From positions 2,594,001 to 2,658,000 of the forward strand of contig NZ_OY782495.1 in the NCBI RefSeq assembly GCF_963677715.1: a stretch of 64,000 nucleotides of DNA, given 5' to 3'. Within the stretch, counting starts at the first letter, position 1; every line of letters starts with the position of its first letter. Positions 46,082-55,961 of this stretch are shown here, one piece after another. The stretch is from an uncultured Bacteroides sp. (GTDB lineage: Bacteria; Bacteroidota; Bacteroidia; Bacteroidales; Bacteroidaceae). The notes beneath the pieces are model-generated. The model did no database searches. It was not told the origin of the DNA and worked only from the letters and a program-made list of their open reading frames with translations. The position numbers were made by a program, and so were the translations under genes.

Positions 46082-47326
46082 TCATTCATCTCTAATGGCT
46101 TCAATGGGTTTGATGGCCATCGCCCGGTAAGCCGGAGCCAGTCCGGCAAGCATGCCTAGCGTTAGCAAAAGAGCGCAAGTACCTATTGCCATCCAGAAGC
46201 TTACCTGGAAATGGGCGTCGTATTGTCCCGATGCATTGATACCGACTTCGGCTACCTGCAATACCAATACGGCAAATGAAATGCCTGCCATGCCTGCTAC
46301 GGCTGTTAGCACCATACTTTCTGACAGAATTTGTTCCAGAATATCTTTTGGTCGAGCCCCTATAGCCCTGCGGATTCCGATTTCCGTGGTACGCTCTTTA
46401 ACGGTTACCATCATGATATTACTAACTCCTATGGCTCCGGCAAACAACGTGCCGAGTCCCACCATCCAGATTAGCATGCGAATGCCTATGAACAGATTGT
46501 CTACCATAGAAAACATGGCTTCAGCATTAAGTAGCATTACAGCCTGCTTATCATTGGGACTGATGTAGTGTGCTTCTTTAACTATTTTCTCCACATCTTC
46601 CTGAAGATCGGTTATTTTGATTCCCGGTTTGGCCGTGATGCAGGCAAGGTCTATATTCTTTCCGAAATTGTATGCCTGTTGCATGGTGCTGAAAGGCAGT
46701 ACCACACTTTCCGATGCCCGTCCGTTGATCTGAATGTTTCCCTCTGAAACGCAGACCCCTATCACGCGGTAATAAATGCCGTCCACCCGAATAAACTGTC
46801 CGCAGGGGTTTTCGCCTTTGCGAAATAACTCTTCGTAAACCCGTTTCCCTATGCTACAAACCTTGCGTTGTTCAAGAATGTCTACATCGTTAATGAAACG
46901 GCCATAGAGCATATCTTGTGCCTCTATTTTATCATAATCCGGATATAAGCCTTTGACGATGCAGGAGCTCTTTTTGTCTCCATACAGAGCATTTGCTCCC
47001 CATTTGTTTATGGTTGGAGTTATTACATCAATGCTTGGAACTCCCCGGCGCAAGCGATCGATATCAGCATTATCCATGCTCCATGAGCGTCCTTTGCGGA
47101 AGCCCTTGTATGCTTCTCCCGTATTTTGGGGCCAAACGAAACAAGAGTTAGTGGCGAAGCCTTTAAAGTTGGCCTTCATCATATCTTGCATACCTTGTCC
47201 GCCTCCAATAAGGGCTATTAGCATAAATATACCCCAGAATACGCCAAAAGCTGTTAGTAGGCTTCGGGTTTTGTTTCTTGTAATGGTGAGAAATATCTCC
47301 TCCCATGTATCAACATCAAACTTCAT
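46082..47326 (-). CDS. MacB-like ABC transporter permease, second
   Basis: The 414-residue protein has an N-terminal membrane helix (SLLTAFGVFWGIFMLIALIGGG), a large MacB periplasmic core domain, and three C-terminal helices in an FtsX domain (LIWMVGLGTLFAGAIGVSNIMMVTVKERTTEIGIRRAIGA). MacB proteins transmit mechanical force through the periplasm rather than transport through the membrane. It is related to the preceding gene and probably pairs with it as a heterodimer. It lies 66 bases upstream of the adaptor. Confidence 0.93.
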   Translation of the reverse strand: MKFDVDTWEEIFLTITRNKTRSLLTAFGVFWGIFMLIALIGGGQGMQDMMKANFKGFATNSCFVWPQNTGEAYKGFRKGRSWSMDNADIDRLRRGVPSIDVITPTINKWGANALYGDKKSSCIVKGLYPDYDKIEAQDMLYGRFINDVDILEQRKVCSIGKRVYEELFRKGENPCGQFIRVDGIYYRVIGVCVSEGNIQINGRASESVVLPFSTMQQAYNFGKNIDLACITAKPGIKITDLQEDVEKIVKEAHYISPNDKQAVMLLNAEAMFSMVDNLFIGIRMLIWMVGLGTLFAGAIGVSNIMMVTVKERTTEIGIRRAIGARPKDILEQILSESMVLTAVAGMAGISFAVLVLQVAEVGINASGQYDAHFQVSFWMAIGTCALLLTLGMLAGLAPAYRAMAIKPIEAIRDE

Positions 47327-47355
47327 ATCTATTTATTGAGTGGATAATTGAATTT

Positions 47356-48612
47356 TTATTCTGCTCTTAATGCTTCGATCGGGCTGATACTTACAGCCTT
47401 TCTTGCAGGGAAGAAACCGGCCAGTGTCCCTGCTATGATAAGCGTTAAAGTTGCCTGAATAGCTACTTTTACGTCAACTGTGGGATTTAGAAATACCGTT
47501 TCCGTCCACAAGCCGGTATCCATTGTTTGATTACCCGCAACCATATCCATGTATTCTGTCGCCCCAATGCCGGCTACCATACCGATGTATCCGAATAGGG
47601 TTGTTATTACCACACTTTCAATAATAATCAGCCACAAGATGGAAGACGGTTTGGCACCTAATGCTTTTCTGATACCGAATTCTCGGGTTCTTTCCTTTAC
47701 GGTGATAAGCATAATATTACTTACGCCCACTATTCCGCTTAGTAAGGTGAATATGCCTATAAGCCAGATGGCTGTACGGAGAATTCCCATACCCGTTTGC
47801 TGTTGCAAATAGTTTGTAAATCGGTTCCATATCCAAATAGCACTGTCATCCGTAGGGTCAAAGCGATGGTGAGATCCTAATGCTTTGCGATATTTTTGCT
47901 CAAACGCTTTATTTAAATCTTCTGTCTCCAGCCCTTTGGTGGTGAAAGTCAAATTGTTTAGCTTATCGCCTTTGTTATAGATTATTTGTAGAGTTGTAAA
48001 TGGCAGATATGCTTCGCGTGCATCCCGATCTCCCTGATCATTGTATAGCCCCACCACCTGATAAGCTGTTCCGTTTCCAATGATGAATTTACCGATAGGT
48101 TCTTCTCCGTGTGGGAAAAGGATTTCGGCCGTTTTTTTGTGTAAGATGATGACTTTTCTTCGCCCTTTAATATCCAGATCGTTAATAAAACGTCCGCCAA
48201 CCGATTTTACACTTTCAACTTCGGTGTAGTTTGGGAACACTCCGGTCAGGCCAAGGCTTACGTATTCCTTGCCATAACTAAGCGTTATATCGCTTTGCCT
48301 TACCGTTGCTCCTGCACTGATCACATTCTTAGAAAAATTCCGGCTTGTGATGCCCAAATCTTTGTCATCTAGTTGAATTTGCCTTCCTTTCTGTAAGCCA
48401 TCGTAAGATTTGGTGGTCCATCCGGGGAAGATTTTAATGGAATTCATGGCCATGCTTGACGATGATTTTTCGAAAGCATGTATCAAACCGTTTCCCGCGC
48501 CCAGCAATACGATAAGCATAAATATTCCCCATGCCACGGCAAAACCCGTAAGAAAGGTACGTAACTTGTTACGTCTGATCGTTCCATATATTTCTTGCCA
48601 AATATCAATCAT
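47356..48612 (-). CDS. MacB-like ABC transporter permease, first
   Basis: The 418-residue permease has the same layout as its neighbour: TFLTGFAVAWGIFMLIVLLGAGNG, the periplasmic core domain, and FtsX helices with SGIVGVSNIMLITVKERTREFGIRKALGA. It ends in ISPIEALRAE, matching IKPIEAIRDE of the other. Eighteen bases separate it from the ATPase gene. Having two permeases and a separate ATPase differs from one-gene MacB. Confidence 0.93.
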   Translation of the reverse strand: MIDIWQEIYGTIRRNKLRTFLTGFAVAWGIFMLIVLLGAGNGLIHAFEKSSSSMAMNSIKIFPGWTTKSYDGLQKGRQIQLDDKDLGITSRNFSKNVISAGATVRQSDITLSYGKEYVSLGLTGVFPNYTEVESVKSVGGRFINDLDIKGRRKVIILHKKTAEILFPHGEEPIGKFIIGNGTAYQVVGLYNDQGDRDAREAYLPFTTLQIIYNKGDKLNNLTFTTKGLETEDLNKAFEQKYRKALGSHHRFDPTDDSAIWIWNRFTNYLQQQTGMGILRTAIWLIGIFTLLSGIVGVSNIMLITVKERTREFGIRKALGAKPSSILWLIIIESVVITTLFGYIGMVAGIGATEYMDMVAGNQTMDTGLWTETVFLNPTVDVKVAIQATLTLIIAGTLAGFFPARKAVSISPIEALRAE

Positions 48613-48630
48613 ATTGTCTTTGCTATTAGA

Positions 48631-49347
48631 TTATTTCATATATCCGTTTTGCCCGAAGGGAGACGCATCATGATTTATATTTTCTTCTATTCTCTCTATA
48701 ATGCCGTCTTTAAGATGGATAATTTTGTTTGTTTGATTGGCTACACCGCTTTCATGAGTAACCACGATGAGCGTCATACCGTCGGCGTGAAGCTGCTTAA
48801 GTATATTCATAACCTCTACTGATGTTTTACTATCAAGCGCTCCGGTTGGTTCATCGGCTAAAATAATCTGAGGGTGGGTAATTAATGCACGGGCTATCGC
48901 CACCCGCTGTTTTTGTCCGCCGCTCATTTCGTTGGGCATGTGGTGTGCCCAATCTTTCAGCCCCAAACGGTCCAGATATTCCATAGCCAGTATATTTCGC
49001 TTCTTGCGGCTTATTCCCTGGTAGAATAAAGGTAAAGCCACATTCTCCATTGCATCTTTAAAGGAAATAAGATTAAAAGATTGAAAGATAAAACCGATCA
49101 TCCGGTTACGATATTCTGCTGCTTTTGTTTCACTCAGGTTTTTTATCAGTACATTGTTTAAGTGATAATCTCCGGTGTCATAACCGTCCAGGATACCCAA
49201 GATATTGAGTAACGTAGATTTTCCGGAACCGGAAGCTCCCATAATGGAAACAAATTCTCCTCTTTCAATATTGAGGTTGATGCCTTTGAGCACATGCAGC
49301 GGCGCTCCGTTGTGGTAGGTCTTGTTAATGTCTTTTAATTGTATCAC
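48631..49347 (-). CDS. MacB/LolD-type ABC transporter ATP-binding protein
   Basis: The 238-residue ATPase has Walker A GASGSGKST near residue 36, the signature MSGGQKQRVAIARAL, Walker B IILADEPTGALD and the switch histidine in VVTHE. It heads the operon ATPase-permease-permease-adaptor-TolC. Such systems export antibiotics, peptides, siderophores or lipids; the cargo here is not known. No clear promoter was found in the 174 bases upstream. Confidence 0.94.
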   Translation of the reverse strand: MIQLKDINKTYHNGAPLHVLKGINLNIERGEFVSIMGASGSGKSTLLNILGILDGYDTGDYHLNNVLIKNLSETKAAEYRNRMIGFIFQSFNLISFKDAMENVALPLFYQGISRKKRNILAMEYLDRLGLKDWAHHMPNEMSGGQKQRVAIARALITHPQIILADEPTGALDSKTSVEVMNILKQLHADGMTLIVVTHESGVANQTNKIIHLKDGIIERIEENINHDASPFGQNGYMK

Positions 49348-49521
49348 TGTTTCACCTATTTAGTTTCAATTTTCTTATGATTTGCTATATTAGACGCACA
49401 TCGGGTGCGAAAAGTTGCAGCAAGGTAGAACTTTTTTTTAAAAACACTTTGCGAATTCAATCTTCTTTGCGTAATTTGTGTGCTATAAATGTTTAGTAAA
49501 CTAACCCTTTAATAAAGTATC

Positions 49522-50493
49522 ATGAATTCAAGCATGGAGAAACCCTACGTAGTAGGTATTGATATTGGCGGAACTAACACCGTTTTTGGTATTGTTGATG
49601 CACGCGGAACTATTATTGCAAGCGGGGCGGTAAAGACTCAGTCTTATGCCTCAGTCAGTGAATATGTAGAGGAAGTATGCAAAAATCTTCTTCCACTTAT
49701 TGTTGCACAGGGAGGAGTAGATAAAATAAAAGGTATTGGCATTGGTGCTCCTAATGGCAATTATTACAGTGGCACGATAGAGTTTGCGCCAAACTTACCG
49801 TGGAAAGGAATTATTCCATTGGCTTCTATGTTTGAAGAAAAATTGGGCATTCCTACGGCGTTGACGAATGATGCCAATGCGGCGGCTGTGGGCGAAATGA
49901 CATACGGCGCAGCCCGTGGAATGAAAGATTTCATTATGATCACGCTGGGTACAGGTGTGGGGAGCGGTATAGTTATCAATGGCCAGGTTGTTTATGGTCA
50001 CGATGGATTTGCCGGAGAACTAGGTCACGTTATCATGCGTCGCGATCATGGTCGGTTGTGTGGTTGCGGCCGCAAAGGTTGCTTGGAGGCATATTGCTCG
50101 GCTACAGGTGTGGCACGTACGGCACGTGAATTACTTGCTGCCCGTACGGATGCGAGTTTGCTCCGCAACATTCCTTCTGAAAGCATAAGCTCTAAGGATG
50201 TATACGACGCTGCTGTACAGGGTGATCAGCTTGCTCAGGAAATTTTTGATTTTACGGGAACGTTGCTGGGCGAAGCTCTGGCTGATTTCGTTGCTTTTTC
50301 CAGTCCTGAAGCTATTGTCTTATTTGGCGGTCTTGCCAAGTCGGGTGATTATATTATGAAACCCATTAAGAAAGCACTTGATGATAATATACTCACAATT
50401 TTTAAAGGCAAAGCCAAGTTGCTTGTTTCTGAATTGAAAGATTCTGATGCTGCTGTGCTTGGTGCAAGTGCATTGGCATGGGAGTTGAAGTAA
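49522..50493 (+). CDS. ROK-family sugar kinase, probable glucokinase
   Basis: The 323-residue ROK protein has the ATP-binding YVVGIDIGGTNTVFGIVD near residue 10, the ROK signature (GELGHVIMRRDHGRLCGCGRKGCLEAYCSATG) with the zinc-binding CxCGxxGC pattern, and no N-terminal helix-turn-helix, so it is a kinase rather than a repressor. Glucose is the likeliest substrate, but N-acetylated hexoses cannot be ruled out. Confidence 0.9.
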   Translation: MNSSMEKPYVVGIDIGGTNTVFGIVDARGTIIASGAVKTQSYASVSEYVEEVCKNLLPLIVAQGGVDKIKGIGIGAPNGNYYSGTIEFAPNLPWKGIIPLASMFEEKLGIPTALTNDANAAAVGEMTYGAARGMKDFIMITLGTGVGSGIVINGQVVYGHDGFAGELGHVIMRRDHGRLCGCGRKGCLEAYCSATGVARTARELLAARTDASLLRNIPSESISSKDVYDAAVQGDQLAQEIFDFTGTLLGEALADFVAFSSPEAIVLFGGLAKSGDYIMKPIKKALDDNILTIFKGKAKLLVSELKDSDAAVLGASALAWELK

Positions 50494-50525
50494 ATTAAAG
50501 AATAACAAATATCATTGATATTCAC

Positions 50526-50562
50526 AAAAAAAGGAAATGTCTTCTGGACATTTCCTTTTTTT
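50526..50562. terminator. Two-way terminator between ROK kinase and rplS
   Basis: AAAAAAAGGAAATGTC (50526-50541) pairs with GACATTTCCTTTTTTT (50547-50562) around TTCTG. The A and T runs on both sides suit termination in either direction. Confidence 0.88.
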
Positions 50563-50588
50563 TATCTCGAATAGGAGTGCATGGATTA

Positions 50589-50945
50589 TTATGACCGGGC
50601 AACTCTTTTTTCTTTGATTCTGGCTTTTTTACCTGTAAGAGCACGCAGATAGTATAGTTTAGCACGACGCACTTTACCAACTTTATTCACTTCGATACTG
50701 GCGATAGCCGGTGATTCGAGAGGGAAAATTCTTTCTACTCCAATGGTTCCTGACATTTTACGTACGGTAAAACGTCTTTTATCTCCGTGACCTGACATTT
50801 TGATAACAACTCCGCGGTACAACTGTATACGCTCCTTGCTACCTTCAGTGATACGATATGCTACTGTTACAGTATCTCCTGCCTTGAAGACAGGATGCTG
50901 CTTGATGGTAGCAAATGCTTCTTCTGCAATTTTAATTAAATCCAT
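50589..50945 (-). CDS. rplS: 50S ribosomal protein L19
   Basis: L19 (118 residues) has the [28 protein letters not shown] core and the C-terminal [25 protein letters not shown] signature. The frame is open to 51071, but the ATG at 50943-50945 ([13 protein letters not shown]) gives the usual L19 N-terminus; the extra upstream residues look unlike protein and overlap the promoter. Confidence 0.96.
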   Translation of the reverse strand: MDLIKIAEEAFATIKQHPVFKAGDTVTVAYRITEGSKERIQLYRGVVIKMSGHGDKRRFTVRKMSGTIGVERIFPLESPAIASIEVNKVGKVRRAKLYYLRALTGKKARIKEKRVARS

Positions 50946-51030
50946 TATTGCTCTATTATTAAATTGTTTCATCGATACAACGCAACATATCAAGTAACTC
51001 TTCTTTGACAGCGATTGCGCGAAAGCGGTG

Positions 51031-51062
51031 CAAAGGAACGATTTTTTTATTAGATAGCCAAA
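51031..51062 (-). promoter_or_regulatory. Promoter of rplS
   Basis: TTTG (51059-51062), a 20-base spacer and TTCCTTTG (51031-51038) on the minus strand match the Bacteroidetes promoter except for one base. The leader would be about 80 bases. Confidence 0.55.
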
Positions 51063-51176
51063 TAAAAACAATTAATATATTGCAGAGTATGAGTGGTATA
51101 ACCTAAAAAAGTAAATAGAAAAGGTAAGTGATGTAAAACTTGTAGATTGAACGCCGTGGCATCGAACATAAAATGC

Positions 51177-51184
51177 TATATTTG
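51177..51184 (+). promoter_or_regulatory. Possible promoter (-7 box) of the nucleotidase operon
   Basis: TATATTTG, 21 bases before the ATG, fits TAnnTTTG. No TTTG lies at the usual distance upstream. Confidence 0.35.
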
Positions 51185-51205
51185 TGGCATTATAAAACGT
51201 GAAAC

Positions 51206-51973
51206 ATGAAACAATTTTATTTAAATCGTTTGTCGGGAGTTGCTTTGGTGGGGCTCCTGCTGCTCTCTTCTTGCCACTCTTCGTATCAACTCAAAAAGGT
51301 AGAAGGAAGTCGAATTGAGATATCATCGAAGTGGGATCGCAATCCCGATAAAGAGGCTACTGCTATATTAGCGCCTTATAAAACCGAGGTGGACAGCCTT
51401 ATGACTCCTGTGGTAGGTAAGAGTGCGATGGATATGGAAGCCGGGCGTCCGGAGAGTTTGCTTTCCAACCTTGTGGCCGATGTATTGCGTAATGCAACGG
51501 TACCATATCTGGGTCGTCCTGCCGATTTGGCGGTGACCAACATGGGTGGTTTACGTAGTTCGTTGAGTGCCGGAGACATTACCTTTAGTAATATTTATGA
51601 AATATTGCCGTTCGAAAATTCACTTTGCATTGTTACTATGAAAGGATCTAACTTGCGAACACTGATGGAGAACATTGCAGGTGCGGGTGGCGAAGGGGTG
51701 AGTAATGTGCGTTTGGAGATTTCCAAAGACGGCAAACTACTCAGTGCTAAAGTAGGCGGCGAACCGATAGATGATAATCGTCTTTACGAAGTGGCTACTC
51801 TTGATTATCTGGCCGAAGGAAATGACAAAATGGTGGCATTCTTACAGGGAGAAAAGAAAGTCTGCCCGGATGGCGCTACCATGAGAGATCTGTTTTTCAG
51901 TTATGTAAAAAAACAAACGGCGGCAGGCAAAGAAATTACATCTGCCATAGAAGGCCGGATAACAGTGAAGTGA
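51206..51973 (+). CDS. 5'-nucleotidase C-terminal-domain lipoprotein
   Basis: The 255-residue protein has a lipoprotein signal (LVGLLLLSSCHSS, with Cys near residue 23) and a 5'-nucleotidase C-terminal domain: ESLLSNLVADVLRNA, TNMGGLRSSLSAGDITFSNIYEILPFENSL and TLDYLAEGNDKM. In UshA-type enzymes this domain binds the substrate and is fused behind the catalytic metallophosphatase domain. Here it stands alone, one gene upstream of the catalytic partner. Confidence 0.9.
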   Translation: MKQFYLNRLSGVALVGLLLLSSCHSSYQLKKVEGSRIEISSKWDRNPDKEATAILAPYKTEVDSLMTPVVGKSAMDMEAGRPESLLSNLVADVLRNATVPYLGRPADLAVTNMGGLRSSLSAGDITFSNIYEILPFENSLCIVTMKGSNLRTLMENIAGAGGEGVSNVRLEISKDGKLLSAKVGGEPIDDNRLYEVATLDYLAEGNDKMVAFLQGEKKVCPDGATMRDLFFSYVKKQTAAGKEITSAIEGRITVK

Positions 51974-52006
51974 ATAAAATAGCATACTACAAATAAGAAA
52001 ACAAGA

Positions 52007-52888
52007 ATGAAAAAGCAAAACCTTTCAACAATACATAATCCATTACTGGTTGTTGGGCTTTTGTTGTGCATCTCTTTATCGTCTTTTGCACAACGAACAA
52101 AAACCATTACCATATTGCATACCAATGATACGCATAGCCGCATCGAGCCGGTTGAAGCCAATTCTCCTGATACTCGTCTGGCGGATAAAGGCGGATTCGT
52201 GCGTCGTGCCACGTGCATTGATCAGATTCGCAAAGAGAAGCCGGACTTGCTTTTGTTCGACAGTGGAGATTTTTCGCAGGGTACTCCTTACTATAACTTG
52301 TTTAAGGGCGAAGTGGAGATTAAACTGATGAATAGCATGGGCTATGATGCCGCTACTATTGGTAATCATGAGTTCGATTGCGGACTGGATAACATGGCTA
52401 GGTTGTTCCGGATGGCGAACTTCCCTATTGTTTGCGCCAATTACGGTGTAGAGGGTACGGTGTTAGAAGGTTTGGTGAAACCGTATGTAATCATCGAACG
52501 CGAAGGATTAAAAATTGGTGTATTCGGTCTTAGTCCTAAGTTAGAAGGCTTGGTACAGGCGGAAAAATGCGAAGGGGTAGTCTATAAAGACCCTATTAAA
52601 ACAGCGAATGAAATGGCTGCTTTTTTAAAGAAAGAGAAAAAATGCGATGCCGTTGTTTGTCTCTCGCACTTAGGCTATAAACCTTCTTCTGCAGATAATC
52701 CGGCTTGCGATGTTAACCTGGTACGCGAAACGAGCAATATTGATGTGGTGTTGGGCGGTCATTCGCATACTTTTCTGGCAAAGCCCGCTATCTATCTGAA
52801 TGACGAAGGCAAAAGTATTCCTATTACTCAGATGGGTAGTCGTGGAGTTTATGTGGGACGCATGGATTTAATTTTTGAAAAGAAATAA
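52007..52888 (+). CDS. 5'-nucleotidase metallophosphatase domain protein
   Basis: A signal peptide (to about SSFAQRTK) precedes a calcineurin-like phosphatase domain with all metal-binding motifs: ILHTNDTHSRIEP, FDSGDFSQG, GNHEFDCG, SHLGY and GGHSHTF. The 293 residues cover only the catalytic half of a UshA-type nucleotidase. The substrate-binding half is the preceding gene, 33 bases upstream. The pair probably hydrolyses nucleotides or related phosphoesters in the periplasm. Confidence 0.92.
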   Translation: MKKQNLSTIHNPLLVVGLLLCISLSSFAQRTKTITILHTNDTHSRIEPVEANSPDTRLADKGGFVRRATCIDQIRKEKPDLLLFDSGDFSQGTPYYNLFKGEVEIKLMNSMGYDAATIGNHEFDCGLDNMARLFRMANFPIVCANYGVEGTVLEGLVKPYVIIEREGLKIGVFGLSPKLEGLVQAEKCEGVVYKDPIKTANEMAAFLKKEKKCDAVVCLSHLGYKPSSADNPACDVNLVRETSNIDVVLGGHSHTFLAKPAIYLNDEGKSIPITQMGSRGVYVGRMDLIFEKK

Positions 52889-52919
52889 TTTATAAGGGGA
52901 TACACCCGACTAAGGAAGA

Positions 52920-55904
52920 ATGAATAAAAGGTTACTATACATCTTATTTGCCCTGTTTGTGGCATTACAAGCGAAAGCTCAGACTGAACCCTTACTATTA
53001 TACAAGGCAGAGCAAAATAAGAAATGCCTTCAGTGGGTGGATTCTGTTCTTCACCGGATGAGCTTGAAGGAAAAGGTGGGGCAACTTTTTATTTATACCA
53101 TTGCGCCTGTTCGAAACAAAAGAAACATCGCTCTGCTAAAGGATGCGGTGCATACTTATAAGGTGGGTGGCTTACTCTTTTCGGGAGGAAAGCTGGAGAA
53201 TCAGGCGATGCTGACCAACCAGGCACAACGCATGGCCAATGTGCCGTTAATGATTACTTTTGATGGAGAATGGGGGCTGTCAATGCGAATACACGGGATG
53301 CCTGTTTTTCCTAAGAACATGGTTTTGGGATGCATTCAAGACGATCGCCTGATTTATGAATACGGAAAAGAGATGGCTCGCGAGTGTCGCGAACTGGGAG
53401 TACAGGTAAACTTTGCTCCGGTGGCGGATGTGAACATCAATCCGAAGAATCCGGTGATTAATGTGCGCTCTTTCGGAGAGAACCCGATAAAGGTGGCCGA
53501 CAAAGTGGTTGCGTATGCTTCGGGTTTGGAAAGTGGAAAAGTGCTTTCGGTAGGCAAACATTTTCCGGGACACGGCGATACGGATGTCGATTCTCACAAG
53601 GCGTTGCCTGTATTGCCTTTTACGCGGGAGCGGCTGGACAGTGTGGAGCTTTATCCCTTTAAAGAGATGATACAAGCCGGTTTGAGCGGCATTATGGTGG
53701 GGCATTTGCAAGTTCCCGTATTCGATCCGGTAGGCGGACTTCCGTCTTCGCTTTCGCGCAATATTGTCTATCATCTGCTGATCGAGGAAATGGGGTTTAA
53801 AGGTCTTATCTTTACCGACGCATTGTCTATGAAGGGGGTTTCCTCTGCCGAGCATGTCTGCTTGCAGGCATTGAAGGCAGGTAACGACATGGTACTTGCT
53901 CCGCACGACCTGAAGAAAGAGATGGATAATGTGCTGCAAGCAGTTAAAACAGGAGAATTCAGCGAAGAAGAGATTGATAAGAGGTGCCGTAAAGTGCTTA
54001 CTTATAAATATGCGCTGGGCTTGAACCGTCGTCCGTACGTCAGACTATCGGGACTGGACAGGCGCATTAATACGCCTCAAACCCGGGATCTGGTGCGCAG
54101 ACTCAATCTGGCAGCTATCACCGTACTGAACAATAAACGTGGAATATTGCCGCTTCATCCCGATTTGAAGGAGGTGGCGGTGCTCAATGTGGGCAAGTCC
54201 GATGACATTGATGTCTTTGTGAAACAACTAGGTAAATACACCTCTGTGGCACGCTTCAACTTAGGCAAAGAGATGTCTGCTTCGGCACAAACCTTGTTGC
54301 GCGATTCATTGGCAAAGTATAAGCGCATCATCGTTCCCGTTACCGAAATCCGACTGGCTCCTTATCAGTCATTCTTTGCCGGCTTTGCGCCGAAGACTCC
54401 GGTGATTTACGTTTTCTTCACGCCCGGCAAACGAATGTTGCAAATTCATCGGGCCATATCGGTTGCTTCGGTTGTGGTGCTGGGAAATTCTACAAATGAG
54501 GATGTGCAAGAGCAGGTGGCTGATATGCTTTATGGCAAAGCATCGGTAGACGGGCGACTCTCGGCCAGTATTGGCGGACTCTTTAAAACAGGTGCCGGGG
54601 TAACTATTACACCCGCTACTCCCTATCACTTTATCCCCGAAGAGTATGGCATGCGCTCGGAGGTACTGAGCAGGATAGACACCATAGCTATGCGGGGTAT
54701 CCTTGCGGGGGCTTATCCGGGTTGCCAGGTAGTGGTACTGAAAGACGGTAAAACGATGTACGACAAATCTTTTGGTACATACACCTACACCGATGAGCAT
54801 AAGGTAACATCAACAAATATGTATGATTTGGCTTCTCTGTCGAAAACGACGGGTACGCTACTGGCCGTGATGAAACTATACGATAAAGGCCGATTTAGTC
54901 TGTCGGATAAGATTTCGGATTATCTTCCGTTCTTGCGACGAACGAATAAAGCTAAAATAACCATTCGCGAACTGTTGTTGCATCAATCGGGACTACCCTC
55001 CGGGTTGGTGTTCTATCAGGATGCCATAGATAAGAAAAGCTATAGCGGCACTCTGTTTAAATCGAAACAAGATGCGTTCCATTCGGTTCAAATAGGGCCT
55101 AAGACTTTTGCGCAACCCGGCTTCCGCTTCAAAGAAGGGTTGACCTCTCCGATAGGAACAGGCGATTATACGTTGCATGTTGCCGATAGCCTCTGGTTGC
55201 ATAAATCGTTTAAAGAAGTAATGCTGAAGAAAATAGCCGATGCTCCGCTCAAAGGGAAGAAATATGTATATAGTTGTCTGAACTTCATTCTGTTGCAGCA
55301 ACTGGTAGAACAGCTCACAGGTATGCCGATGGATGAATATCTGGCACACGAGTTCTACGAACCGATGGGTTTGGAACATACGGCTTATTTGCCTTTACGC
55401 TATTTCCGCAAAGAAAACATAGTACCTTCTACGGTAGATCGCTTCCTGCGGAAGTCTACTTTGCAAGGTTTTGTACACGATGAATCGGCCGCTTTCCTAG
55501 GAGGCATTTCCGGTAATGCGGGTCTTTTCTCTACCGCCGCCGATGTGGCTCGTGTGTACCAGATGATTCTGAATGGCGGTGAACTGGATGGGCAACGTTA
55601 TCTGAGTAAAGAAACATGCCACTTGTTTACTACGGAAACATCGAAAATCAGCCGTCGCGGTTTAGGCTTCGACAAACCGGCTGCAAAAGATGCGTCTTAC
55701 AGCCCTTGTTGTTTGTCTGCTCCTCCTTCTGTGTATGGGCATACAGGCTTTACCGGTACTTGCGCCTGGACGGATCCTGATAATGGATTGGTATATGTAT
55801 TCTTGAGTAATCGCACCTATCCCGATGCATGGGTAAACAAACTATCGAAGTTGGAGATTCGCGAGCAGATTCAGGAAACACTCTATGAGGCATTAGCGAA
55901 GTAG
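52920..55904 (+). CDS. GH3 beta-N-acetylhexosaminidase fused to a serine beta-lactamase-like domain
   Basis: A 994-residue secreted protein with a signal peptide (to about QAKAQT). Residues 35-375 form a NagZ-like GH3 domain with GKHFPGHGDTDVDSHKALP near 210-228 (catalytic His/Asp dyad) and the nucleophile Asp300 in FTDALSMKG. A second GH3 subdomain covers about 390-570. Residues 590-990 form a class C beta-lactamase/serine hydrolase domain with SLSK (Ser639, Lys642), the YSCLNF tyrosine and GHTGFTG. It likely acts on peptidoglycan fragments, GlcNAc release with peptide or ester cleavage. It lies 31 bases after the nucleotidase. Confidence 0.9.
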   Translation: MNKRLLYILFALFVALQAKAQTEPLLLYKAEQNKKCLQWVDSVLHRMSLKEKVGQLFIYTIAPVRNKRNIALLKDAVHTYKVGGLLFSGGKLENQAMLTNQAQRMANVPLMITFDGEWGLSMRIHGMPVFPKNMVLGCIQDDRLIYEYGKEMARECRELGVQVNFAPVADVNINPKNPVINVRSFGENPIKVADKVVAYASGLESGKVLSVGKHFPGHGDTDVDSHKALPVLPFTRERLDSVELYPFKEMIQAGLSGIMVGHLQVPVFDPVGGLPSSLSRNIVYHLLIEEMGFKGLIFTDALSMKGVSSAEHVCLQALKAGNDMVLAPHDLKKEMDNVLQAVKTGEFSEEEIDKRCRKVLTYKYALGLNRRPYVRLSGLDRRINTPQTRDLVRRLNLAAITVLNNKRGILPLHPDLKEVAVLNVGKSDDIDVFVKQLGKYTSVARFNLGKEMSASAQTLLRDSLAKYKRIIVPVTEIRLAPYQSFFAGFAPKTPVIYVFFTPGKRMLQIHRAISVASVVVLGNSTNEDVQEQVADMLYGKASVDGRLSASIGGLFKTGAGVTITPATPYHFIPEEYGMRSEVLSRIDTIAMRGILAGAYPGCQVVVLKDGKTMYDKSFGTYTYTDEHKVTSTNMYDLASLSKTTGTLLAVMKLYDKGRFSLSDKISDYLPFLRRTNKAKITIRELLLHQSGLPSGLVFYQDAIDKKSYSGTLFKSKQDAFHSVQIGPKTFAQPGFRFKEGLTSPIGTGDYTLHVADSLWLHKSFKEVMLKKIADAPLKGKKYVYSCLNFILLQQLVEQLTGMPMDEYLAHEFYEPMGLEHTAYLPLRYFRKENIVPSTVDRFLRKSTLQGFVHDESAAFLGGISGNAGLFSTAADVARVYQMILNGGELDGQRYLSKETCHLFTTETSKISRRGLGFDKPAAKDASYSPCCLSAPPSVYGHTGFTGTCAWTDPDNGLVYVFLSNRTYPDAWVNKLSKLEIREQIQETLYEALAK

Positions 55905-55961
55905 GTTTACCGTATTGGTCACTTTCAATTTAGTTTTTCCGCTCACTAATAAAAAAACGCG

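Noticed and set aside
50946-51071. N-terminal extension of L19
   Set aside because: The extra 42 residues are unlike L19 and cover the promoter; the ATG at 50945 gives the usual start.
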